Source: an uncultured Candidatus Saccharibacteria bacterium (GTDB taxonomy: Bacteria; Patescibacteriota; Saccharimonadia; Saccharimonadales; Saccharimonadaceae). Taken from it: a DNA stretch of 49,473 bases. The notes beneath the pieces were generated by a model that saw only the letters and a program-made list of their open reading frames with translations, was not told where the DNA came from and ran no database searches. The stretch covers positions 1-49,473 of the forward strand of contig CALHVV010000023.1 in assembly GCA_938036915.1 (NCBI GenBank). The letters are read 5' to 3'. Of this stretch, positions 16,712 through 24,316 are shown piece after piece; position 1 is the stretch's first letter; each line of letters begins with the position of its first letter. Both the position numbers and the translations under genes were made by a program.

Positions 16712-17914
16712 ATGACAGAAATGGCAGTTCGAGAACATAATTTTGACCCGCATTCTCGGCCAGAGACGCGGATGGAGCGACGACGGCTCCAGCAAGAGAA
16801 GAATGCGAAGAATGCGAATTTTGGCAAAAAGGCACTTAGTGCAGCGGTAGGCGCTATAATTGGCTGTATGCCAATGGCTGGCCTGGCCTATGTTGGGCAT
16901 GCTCGGCAGGAGGCGCAGCGGCCTAATAAACCACTGCCGCCATGTACGGCGGTTGGCCAGCCTTCGTCGCTTGACCTAACGCAGCCTGAGGTGGTTGCTC
17001 AGCGTCCGCCAGTGAGCATTGCCGAGGCGTTGGGCGATCATGAAGCGCTCGAGCAGCAAAAGCACGAGGCTTTGCAAGCAGTGCAGCACTCCATCGTCAA
17101 GATAGAAGCTCACGCTCATAATATGGCGGAGGCGGGCAGCGTGGATATCACTGGCAGTGGCTACATCATAGCAATGCCAGATGGTCCGCCTATGGTAATG
17201 ACGGCTGCACACGTGGTATCTAATAAGTATCCTATCCGCCAAGCAGATATCACCTTCCAAACAACTGATGGCCAGACTCATGAGATACAAAAAGGCTGTC
17301 ATAATGGCGAAGCACCGCCCGAAGGCCAGTGGAGCTCTGGCATGCCTGATGTAGCAGCATTGAGGCCGCATGATGAGCTGCCGGGTAGCTCACCCCTTCA
17401 CTCTGCAACAGATGAGGAAATAGCGGCAGCGGTACACGCTGGCCAGCCATTCTTTGCAGTGGGCTTCCCTGCTAATGCTCCAGTGGAATGGGGGCAACCG
17501 ATTGCCGCGCCGCAAGTTGATGTGCTCCTCCCTGCTGGGCAGCGTGGAGCTGATGGCAAGATGGCTATGATCTCGGGCCTTGAGCGGTCGGCTAAGGATG
17601 CAAATGATGTTAACGAGCTAGATGATGCCGTTTTGCCTGGTATGTCGGGCGGAGTGGTCGTTGTGCGTACTCCATCTGGCGAGATGAAGGTCGTTGGGAT
17701 GGTGCAAGCAGTAGCCCAGCCAGCCACTGCTGCCGAGCTCAGTACGTATGGCATTATAGATGACCCAGAGACAGTGCGTGCGTATGAGCCGCGCATTGCC
17801 TATCTTGGGAGCCTCACAGAGACGCAAGAGGCGTCTACGAGCCTACAAGCAGAAGACGAGTGGTCGGCAACGAGAGTAATAATGGATCTTGGTACAGTCT
17901 TTCGCAAAGATTAG
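16712..17914 (+). CDS. Membrane-anchored trypsin-like serine protease
   Basis: A 400-residue protein: basic N-terminus, one membrane segment (about 36-60), then a chymotrypsin-fold domain with a full triad: H167 in MTAAHVV, D213 in MPDVAAL, S312 in GMSGGVVVV. The order and spacing match S1/HtrA-type proteases; no PDZ domain is visible. It would act outside the cytoplasmic membrane, on the organism's own surface proteins or on a host cell (inference). It starts about 140 nt from its divergent, probably inactive paralog. The ATG follows a TATAAT by 9 nt with no Shine-Dalgarno. Confidence 0.85.
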   Translation: MTEMAVREHNFDPHSRPETRMERRRLQQEKNAKNANFGKKALSAAVGAIIGCMPMAGLAYVGHARQEAQRPNKPLPPCTAVGQPSSLDLTQPEVVAQRPPVSIAEALGDHEALEQQKHEALQAVQHSIVKIEAHAHNMAEAGSVDITGSGYIIAMPDGPPMVMTAAHVVSNKYPIRQADITFQTTDGQTHEIQKGCHNGEAPPEGQWSSGMPDVAALRPHDELPGSSPLHSATDEEIAAAVHAGQPFFAVGFPANAPVEWGQPIAAPQVDVLLPAGQRGADGKMAMISGLERSAKDANDVNELDDAVLPGMSGGVVVVRTPSGEMKVVGMVQAVAQPATAAELSTYGIIDDPETVRAYEPRIAYLGSLTETQEASTSLQAEDEWSATRVIMDLGTVFRKD

Positions 17915-17970
17915 CTGAGAAGTCTATAGAAGGTGAAGCCCTGCCCTATTCTGTGTTATACTAAGTCACT

Positions 17971-19082
17971 ATGAAACATCTCTGGCATTCTCATCACCCT
18001 TTTCGTATTTTTTGGTTTTCGGCGCTGCTGACGGTGCTGCTGGGCGGGGCGATTTTGGCCATTTGGGGGTGAGTGGCTTGTGGCTGTTTACCATCCTGGT
18101 GCTGCTAGAGGTGACCTTTAGCTTCGATAATGCCGTCATTAATAGCCGCGTCTTGGCGAGCCTGAGCCCACTGTGGCAAAAGATTTTCCTAACGGTGGGG
18201 ATCTTTATTGCAGTGTTTGTGGTGCGTTTTGTCTTGCCGATCGTTATTGTGATGGTGGCAAGCGGGCACGATTTCTCAACAGTGGTTGACCTCGCGCTGC
18301 ATAAGCCAGCAGAGTATGGGCACATCCTCCACGCTGCGTCACCAATGATCGATGCCTTTGGTGGGGCGTTTTTGATCATGATTGGCCTAAGTTACTTTAT
18401 GGACTACAACAAGCGGGTGCACTGGATGCGGCACGTTGAGCCATGGCTAGCCAAAGCGGGGCGTTTTGAGAACCTCAAAGTGTGTGTGATGCTGGCGGTG
18501 GCAGCGGTGCTGTACTTCACGGTGGAGCGGCAGTATGAGTCGGTGGTGCTGATCTCATCTATCCTAGGAATCTTGCTGCATATTGGGCTGGAACTCTTTG
18601 GCTCGTTCTTTCATGATGACACGGCGCAGTCTCTCAAGGCAAAAACAGGCTGGGCGGCCTTTGCTAGCCTGATGTACTTGGAGGTGTTGGACGCAAGCTT
18701 TAGCTTTGATGGGGTGATTGGTGCATTTGCTATTACCAGTAGTATTGTCTTGATTGTAGCGGGCCTCGGGGCGGGTGCCATCTGGGTGCGTTCGCTTACG
18801 GTCTATCTACTACGGACTGGTGCACTGGGTAAATATAAGTATCTTGAGAATGGTGCGCACTGGGCCATTATGGCGCTGGGTGTGATGATGATCGCCAAGC
18901 TCTTCCATGTGGAGCTGCCTGAATGGGCGACCGGTGGGCTGGGCCTTGTTTTTATTAGCTTAGCAGTCGGTAGTAGCATCCTCGAGGCCCGCGCCATTAA
19001 CCTCCAGACCGCAACCGCAAACACTGTCCACCACGCCGAGCAACGCCTCAAGCGTGGGGTGAAGAAGATTGTGAAGCACTAG
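17971..19082 (+). CDS. TerC/DUF475-family membrane protein, frameshifted near its start
   Basis: From 18069 onward the frame encodes a multi-TM TerC-family protein with paired acidic motifs VTFSFDNAVINSRVL and ASFSFDGVIGAFAI, typical of DUF475; members are linked to metal-ion or tellurite resistance. The natural start appears to be the ATG at 17971, 8 nt after TATACT, giving a perfect first membrane segment (SALLTVLLGGAILAIWG), but that frame stops at a TGA at 18070. A -1 shift at the GGGGG run (18065-18069) joins it to the long frame. One lost G, a sequencing error or programmed slippage would each explain this. A restart at the GTG at 18069 is also possible. Confidence 0.78.
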
Positions 19083-19159
19083 ATGTTGCTCTAAACAAAA
19101 GCCACAAACTTACTACTGATACATGTCGTCGAGAGATAAAATACACCCGAAATAATGTA

Positions 19160-19732
19160 CTATACTGACGGCTGGTACGTCACACTCGTCGCTGCTATGT
19201 CTCCCGCAAGGAATTGCGCAATGAGAGAGGCTGACTGCTCGGCTGCCCACTGTTGCAAAAGGGCTCGCTCATCTGAGGTAAAGTTACTCAAGACGAAGTC
19301 AACATCACCGACTTGCTGCCGCATTTTATTGTCTGTACCAAGGCGAATATGCCAAAAGTTCTGCCCAATATGCCGGTGGAGCGACTTAAGTCCGTTGTTA
19401 CCCGCACTCTCGCCGCCTCGCCTAACGCGAATTTTGCCAAAATCAAGGGCTACATCATCGTGAATAACGAGCACATCGTCGAGTGATAATTTATAAAAAT
19501 CCATGATTGCTCGGGCTGCGACCCCTGTTTCGTTATAAAATGTGGTCGGTTTGGCGAGGATGACCTTCTCACTGCCGTGTGAAGACTCGGCCAGCTCAGC
19601 ATTAAATCGGCTCTTTGGGGTAAACTGCACCCCCTGCTCTGCTGCATAAGCGTCGAGGATGATGAAGCCAGCGTTGTGCCGGGTGGCGGCATAGCGCGGG
19701 CCAGGGTTGCCGAGAGCGAGAAGTAATTTCAT
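19160..19732 (-). CDS. pth: Peptidyl-tRNA hydrolase
   Basis: A 190-residue Pth that recycles peptidyl-tRNAs released from stalled ribosomes. The N-terminus MKLLLALGNPGPRYAATRHN carries the substrate-binding Asn (N9) and catalytic His (H19); the HDDVALDFGKIRVR and GGESAGNNGLKS segments carry the conserved Asp and Asn. The ATG at 19732 is chosen over the longer frame from 19819 because it gives the standard N-terminus and lies 7 nt after TATACT on the - strand. Confidence 0.96.
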   Translation of the reverse strand: MKLLLALGNPGPRYAATRHNAGFIILDAYAAEQGVQFTPKSRFNAELAESSHGSEKVILAKPTTFYNETGVAARAIMDFYKLSLDDVLVIHDDVALDFGKIRVRRGGESAGNNGLKSLHRHIGQNFWHIRLGTDNKMRQQVGDVDFVLSNFTSDERALLQQWAAEQSASLIAQFLAGDIAATSVTYQPSV

Positions 19733-19778
19733 ACGTATTAGTATAACATGGATAAGGTTTTGTTGTGGCTGCGCTGGT

Positions 19779-19881
19779 GGTGCTATAGCTGAACAAGAAA
19801 ATATATGGAGGCCAGCCACACAGTAGGCGGATAATCGCTGTTATAATCTGGCCGGAACATTTTCGGTTCAGCTATAGCACC
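19779..19881. repeat. Perfect 16-bp inverted repeat flanking a dispersed-repeat copy
   Basis: Arms GGTGCTATAGCTGAAC (19779-19794) and GTTCAGCTATAGCACC (19866-19881) are exact reverse complements, 71 nt apart. The inside has a second pair GGCCAG/CTGGCC and, at 19793-19811, the 19-nt sequence also found at 12592-12610. It resembles a tiny non-coding mobile element or a long hairpin. Confidence 0.65.
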
Positions 19882-19967
19882 GTACCTAGCAGCCTTACCC
19901 CTTAGTATAAGACCATAAGATACTCTGTTAGAGCGAGCGGGCAGCCCCATCATGCTATACTAAACCC

Positions 19968-20936
19968 ATGGCCCAGCGCGATAATGATCTTGAATTTAGC
20001 CTTAATGCTGCCTTTGATGAGCAGCGCACCCAGCCTGGCCTGGTACCGCTCTACCTCATCAATGGCTCGCTCGGGGCGGGCAAGACGAGCGTGCTGGAGT
20101 ATCTTTTGCGTCAGCCGGAGTTTGCTGGCTCGCGCGTGATTGAGAATGAATATGCCAACGAGAATGTCGATGGCTACCGGCTAGAAGGCCTGGCGGAGCT
20201 TGTGACGACGCTGGCGGGCGATTGCGTGTGCTGTTCGTCCAAGCATGCCTTGACGCGCATGCTGCTGGATTTTTGCCAGTCGTCCCCTGCCCCGGTTTTT
20301 ATCGAGGCAACAGGGGTAGCACGGACGATGAACTTGGTAGAGAAACTCATCAATGCCCGGATCTTCGACAAATACGAGCTGCTGCAGAGCTATTATGTCA
20401 TCACGGCGCACGAGATTTTGCACGGTATTGAGCCAGCCCACGAGGTGGAGCTGCAGGCCGCCGACACGATCCTTATTGCCAAAGAAGATCTCCTGCACGG
20501 TGATGATCGCACCACCTACGATGCCAAGCGCCGCGCCCTGCCCTACGCGCGGGTGCTGTCTGCGCCGCATGGGCGCTTTGACCTTAGCAAGATCACAACG
20601 CCGTCGAGTCTACTCACCTTCTTCGACACCTATGATGGCGAGCTTGCCGTGCCAGACAACCCGACCTATAGCGTCATCGATATGTCGCAGCTCACTGCTA
20701 CCGAGGCAGCCTTTGAGGCGCTGTGGCTGCAGCTCTTTGCGACGTATGAGCTGCGCCGGCTCAAAGGGTGCTTTATTGATGAGCATGGCGCGCGCCGACA
20801 TATCGAGGCTACGCCCGAGCAGATTCAGATCACCACTGGCCAGCCTGGCGAAGCGCCCAAGCTGGTTTGCATTGGCACCCACGCCAGCAGCATCACCCGC
20901 GATGGGTTGGTGGCGCAGCTGATGATGTTTGGGTAG
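19968..20936 (+). CDS. CobW/COG0523-family G3E GTPase
   Basis: A 322-residue GTPase of the CobW/P47K family, whose members insert or allocate metals such as Zn. The Walker A loop is GSLGAGKTSVL (about 25-35), and the CxCC metal motif is present in GDCVCCSS. Switch II-like FIEATGVART follows. The base-specificity motif reads IAKED instead of the usual NKxD, so nucleotide specificity may differ. A C-terminal CobW_C-like region is plausible (about 240-322). The ATG follows TATACT by 6 nt, consistent with a leaderless mRNA. The metal is not predictable. Confidence 0.85.
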   Translation: MAQRDNDLEFSLNAAFDEQRTQPGLVPLYLINGSLGAGKTSVLEYLLRQPEFAGSRVIENEYANENVDGYRLEGLAELVTTLAGDCVCCSSKHALTRMLLDFCQSSPAPVFIEATGVARTMNLVEKLINARIFDKYELLQSYYVITAHEILHGIEPAHEVELQAADTILIAKEDLLHGDDRTTYDAKRRALPYARVLSAPHGRFDLSKITTPSSLLTFFDTYDGELAVPDNPTYSVIDMSQLTATEAAFEALWLQLFATYELRRLKGCFIDEHGARRHIEATPEQIQITTGQPGEAPKLVCIGTHASSITRDGLVAQLMMFG

Positions 20937-21206
20937 GGTGATTAATATCAATTGCTAGCTTGGGTGCGAAAACCTCTTGTTTCTTTTCCCTGTGTCGTAT
21001 TACACCTGTGGCTTGGTACGTTTAGTGGGAGGGCTACCACTTTTTTGGTGCTGGCTGCTGACGGAGTGCTTTATGGATAATTTCGAGATAGAATTTATTC
21101 GCTGACCCATCAGTATAGCGGGTCTATAGAGCGAACTGACAAGCAGGAGAATATGCGCAGCAGCGTAGCCGCTGGTAATTCTGGCGGCTTGTCAGCTCGG
21201 AGTCTT
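20937..21206. other. Intergenic region with a hairpin
   Basis: No gene seen. An inverted repeat CTGACAAGC (21136-21144) / GCTTGTCAG (21187-21195) encloses CAGCG-TAGC-CGCTG (21161-21174). It lies 11 nt beyond the stop of the - strand gene ending at 21207 but has no T-run, so it is not a typical terminator. Confidence 0.5.
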
Positions 21207-21461
21207 CTATACTGAGCGAGCATGTTCAAGCTCGCTCAGGGCGTAGAAGTCAAAAAACGGGCAGGTTTCCAGAAGCGCGTCAAACTCGCGCGGGTCATCA
21301 ACACATACTGCTGCAGTATATGCAGTGAACTCAACGCACGCATACAGGTGCTCACCTGCACTCAGGCAGCTCCTAGCCTGTTTGTAAGTCCAGACGTTAT
21401 GGAGGCGTCGTCCGACACGCCCGTTGATGACATCGATGCCAGGGTTGTAATAAGTGCCCAT
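21207..21461 (-). CDS. Small protein of unknown function, 84 residues
   Basis: The ATG at 21461 has an excellent Shine-Dalgarno (AAGGA, 6 nt upstream, preceded by GAGGAG). The product begins MGTYYNPGIDVINGRV and has mixed composition with Cys and aromatic residues, no membrane segment and no family I recognise. It is preceded by two stable hairpins (21483-21518) and, 230 nt upstream, a consensus promoter at 21691-21719, so its mRNA would have a long structured leader. Confidence 0.58.
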   Translation of the reverse strand: MGTYYNPGIDVINGRVGRRLHNVWTYKQARSCLSAGEHLYACVEFTAYTAAVCVDDPREFDALLETCPFFDFYALSELEHARSV

Positions 21462-21482
21462 GGCACTTCCTTTCTCCTCATC

Positions 21483-21518
21483 CAGGCGGAGCGCCTGTGT
21501 CCCCTCTCGAGGAAACAC
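21483..21518 (-). promoter_or_regulatory. Structured leader of the 84-residue protein
   Basis: Two adjacent hairpins lie just upstream of the ribosome-binding site: CAGGCG-CTC-CGCCTG (21483-21497) and an imperfect stem pairing GTGTTTCC with GGGGACAC (21497-21518). They could regulate translation of the gene at 21461; no known riboswitch class is recognised. Confidence 0.4.
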
Positions 21519-21690
21519 TGCTCAGACGCCCGGATGGCGGCCAGCAAGATGAGGTTATCGGGCGCTATCATTGTATGCACTACTATTACCTAGACACTAG
21601 CGCCAGAGAATCTCACCTTGCTCTATTCTCAACTGCTTGTCAAAAAACACTTTTGGTCAAACACGACAGGTTTGTCAACAAAAGCTAATA

Positions 21691-21719
21691 TATATATCAA
21701 TAATTGATCACGCCGTCAA
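21691..21719 (-). promoter_or_regulatory. Promoter with TATATATATTAGC-type -10
   Basis: On the - strand: TTGACG, 17 nt, TATATA. The 20 nt ATTGATATATATATTAGCTT around the -10 recur exactly in the promoter at 48948-48976, which has the same -35 spacing. It would drive the 84-residue protein gene through a long leader. Confidence 0.62.
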
Positions 21720-21780
21720 CCTCTCTCTGCATGATAGTAGCATTATGTATGCTTCGTAGTACACGCTTGTAGGCTTATAA

Positions 21781-23190
21781 TTATCGCTTGGTGGATCTTT
21801 CGGCGTCTTTAGCTTGCTTATATGCTTTGGTAACAGGCTCGAGGCCACGCTTGACGCGCTCGCGGTTGGCTTTGAGCTGCTTCTCGTCGCGGAAGGAGAG
21901 CTTGATGGGAGTACCAGTGTAGTCGTAGGTGTCGCGGATGCGCCGCTCGAGGTAGCGCTTATAGCTCCAGTGGACGAACTTGAGGTTGCTGCCGTAGATA
22001 ACGAACCATGGTGGGTTGGTGTCTGTCTGGACGATGTAGCGCAGCTTGGGGTGGGTATTCTTGAGGCCAGCTGGTGGGTGCTTCTGCACAGAGCGCTGCA
22101 GGAGGTCGTTGAGGGTGCGCGTGGTGGTCTTTTGCTGGCGATGGGCAGCGATGCCAAGAGCGAGGTCGAATAACTTCGTCACATTCTGGCCTGTAACAGC
22201 ACTGGTGAAGATGAGTGGTGCCCATGGCGTGAAGTCGAACTGGGCGGAGATCTGCGGGGCGAGTGTATCGCGCGTGTAGGCATCTTTGCCTTCCACGGCG
22301 TCCCATTTGCTCACGACGATGGCCATGCCCTTGCCTGCCTCGGCAATGATGCCAGCAAGCCGCTGGTCGAGGGCGGTGTTGAGCTCATTTACATCCATCA
22401 GGAGGAAGCAGATATCGGCCTCCTCGATGGCAGCCAGGGTGCGCAAGACGCTGAACTTCTCGATACCCACCTCTTGCTTGCCTTGGCGGCGAATGCCAGC
22501 GGTGTCGAGCAGCTCGATGGCTTGCCCCTGGTAGCGCAGGCGGATGCGATTGACATCGCGTGTGGTACCCGCTACTCCAGCCACGATGGCTTGCTGCTTG
22601 CCCGCTAGTGTGTTGAAGAGGCTGGATTTGCCCACGTTTGGCCGGCCGATCAACGCAATCTTGAGTACATCGCTTGGCTCGGCTTGGCGCTTCTCTGGGA
22701 TGTGTTGGCAGATCTCATCCAGCGCATCACTAATACCACTGTTGTGCTCGGCACTGGTGCGGATGATACTCTTGATACCAAGACGAAGAAACTCACTAGT
22801 AGGCAGACTGCCCCGCAGGTCGGTTTTGTTTGCAATGAGAATGACAGGCTTGCGGCTCTTGAGGGCGGTTTTGGCGACGCGCCGATCTTCATCGCTGGGG
22901 TATTCAGTGCTATCCACGACCACGAGAATGACGTCGGCCGCATCGGATGCATCGGTGATTTGCTCTTGGATACTTGCCTCAAACTCGTCTTCTGCTGGCT
23001 TGAGGCCGGCTGTATCGACGAGCCAGAACTCATGCCCATGGTAGGCTGCCTTACCCACCACCCGATCGCGCGTTGTGCCAGCCTCGCGCGCCACGATAGC
23101 CTGCTGCGAACGCATCATACGATTAAACAGCGAGCTCTTGCCAGCATTGGCACGCCCGATGATTGCAACGGTAGGAAGTTTGGTCGCCAT
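21781..23190 (-). CDS. der: Ribosome biogenesis GTPase Der (EngA)
   Basis: A 469-residue protein with two tandem GTPase domains and a C-terminal KH-like domain, the unique Der layout; it acts in 50S subunit assembly. Domain 1 has GRANAGKSSLFNR, DTAGL and NKTD; domain 2 has GRPNVGKSSLFN, DTAGI and SKWD. The C-terminus includes FVIYGSNLKFVHWSYKRYLE. Domain 1 has Ala where GRPNVGKS is usual. The ATG lies 9 nt after TATAAT on the - strand, without a clear Shine-Dalgarno. Confidence 0.97.
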   Translation of the reverse strand: MATKLPTVAIIGRANAGKSSLFNRMMRSQQAIVAREAGTTRDRVVGKAAYHGHEFWLVDTAGLKPAEDEFEASIQEQITDASDAADVILVVVDSTEYPSDEDRRVAKTALKSRKPVILIANKTDLRGSLPTSEFLRLGIKSIIRTSAEHNSGISDALDEICQHIPEKRQAEPSDVLKIALIGRPNVGKSSLFNTLAGKQQAIVAGVAGTTRDVNRIRLRYQGQAIELLDTAGIRRQGKQEVGIEKFSVLRTLAAIEEADICFLLMDVNELNTALDQRLAGIIAEAGKGMAIVVSKWDAVEGKDAYTRDTLAPQISAQFDFTPWAPLIFTSAVTGQNVTKLFDLALGIAAHRQQKTTTRTLNDLLQRSVQKHPPAGLKNTHPKLRYIVQTDTNPPWFVIYGSNLKFVHWSYKRYLERRIRDTYDYTGTPIKLSFRDEKQLKANRERVKRGLEPVTKAYKQAKDAERSTKR

Positions 23191-23237
23191 AATGCTCTCA
23201 TTATATCATGAAAGTGCGCGAGCGGATTTGCAGTGCC

Positions 23238-23921
23238 CTACTGCTCGGCCACGTTCTGCCACTTACCTCGCGGTAATTTGCCTAGGCTATAGCTGCCAAA
23301 GTGCGTGCGGTGCAGGCGCGTGACGGTGTAGCCCAGAGCGGCGAAGGTGCGGCGGATCTGGCGGTTGCGGCCCTCACTCATGCTAATGTGCCACTCGGTG
23401 CGACTATCGGGTCGAAGACGCGTGAGGATGAGCTGGCTGGTGCCATCGGCAAGCTGGATGCCGTAGTCGCTGATCATCTGTTGGTGGAGGGGTTCGAGTG
23501 GGTGGTCGAGCCGGACGTGGTATTCTTTGACCTTGGCAAATTGTGGGTGGGTCATGCGGTAGGCAAAGTCGCCGTTGTTGCTGAGCAAAAGCAGGCCCGA
23601 GCTATCGGCATCGAGCCGGCCAACGGGCTTAAGCGTGTGCAATTCTGGCGGCAAAAGGCTATAGATGGTGGGCTGTGACCCCTGTTGTTTGCGCGAGCAG
23701 ACGTAACCGACTGGTTTGTTGAGCATGATGGTGTGGTAGGCAACCTGCTTGGGCAGTGGCGCACCCTTGACTGCTACCAGGCTGCCTGGCTGGAGACGGG
23801 CACCGAGCACAGCTACCTCGCCATCAACCACGACATCTCCAGCGGCGATTAGGTCATCCGCCTGGCGGCGCGACAGGCCCAGCACAAGAGCAATGTGTTT
23901 GTTAAGGCGAGTAGTAGACAT
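23238..23921 (-). CDS. RsuA/RluB-family rRNA pseudouridine synthase
   Basis: A 227-residue protein with an N-terminal S4 RNA-binding domain (LNKHIALVLGLSRRQADDLI) and a pseudouridine synthase domain with the catalytic Asp in GRLDADSSGLLLLSNNG. EGRNRQIRRTF is the conserved C-terminal motif. RluB (23S) and RsuA (16S) cannot be separated with certainty; RluB is likelier in this type of genome. The ATG lies exactly 6 nt after TATAAT on the - strand, ideal for a leaderless mRNA. It is 47 nt upstream of der, in the same direction. Confidence 0.92.
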   Translation of the reverse strand: MSTTRLNKHIALVLGLSRRQADDLIAAGDVVVDGEVAVLGARLQPGSLVAVKGAPLPKQVAYHTIMLNKPVGYVCSRKQQGSQPTIYSLLPPELHTLKPVGRLDADSSGLLLLSNNGDFAYRMTHPQFAKVKEYHVRLDHPLEPLHQQMISDYGIQLADGTSQLILTRLRPDSRTEWHISMSEGRNRQIRRTFAALGYTVTRLHRTHFGSYSLGKLPRGKWQNVAEQ

Positions 23922-23986
23922 GCTTCTATTATATCACCCAGGACGTGCTGGCCGAAGGCTCGGCTCTGTGCCGCTGACTCTCTCGG

Positions 23987-24265
23987 CTAATGCTGATGGG
24001 TATGATGCGACCACGGCCGAGTAACCGCTGAGACAATGCTCCGTGTGCCGCGGAGAGCAGCCTTGCCAATGGCACGAATGCATGTGAAAAGTGGGCTATG
24101 TTTGACTTCTGGCACAACCAGTGGGTACTCAAGCGATGGATGCTGGCGGCTATCGGCTTGTAGTGGATCATTGCATCGCGTAGCAGGGCCAGTGACAGGG
24201 TCATCGGTAGGTTGTTCATGGAATGGGTAGTCGAATGGTGATCGATCGGGCATAACAGACTCCAT
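23987..24265 (-). CDS. Hypothetical small protein, 92 residues
   Basis: The frame begins MESVMPDRSPFDYPFHEQ, is polar and Pro/His-rich, and has no recognised domain. A TATACT (24287-24282) ends 16 nt upstream, giving a short leader of about 10 nt. There is no Shine-Dalgarno. The promoter placement supports expression; the protein itself is not recognisable. Confidence 0.42.
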   Translation of the reverse strand: MESVMPDRSPFDYPFHEQPTDDPVTGPATRCNDPLQADSRQHPSLEYPLVVPEVKHSPLFTCIRAIGKAALRGTRSIVSAVTRPWSHHTHQH

Positions 24266-24316
24266 GCAATGATGATTACCTAGTATAGCACGCGTGAAGC
24301 GATATGGATACGCTTT

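Noticed and set aside
21131..21200. tRNA-like fold at the 21.1-kb hairpin
   Set aside because: No T-arm consensus, anticodon arm or CCA end; only two nested stems.
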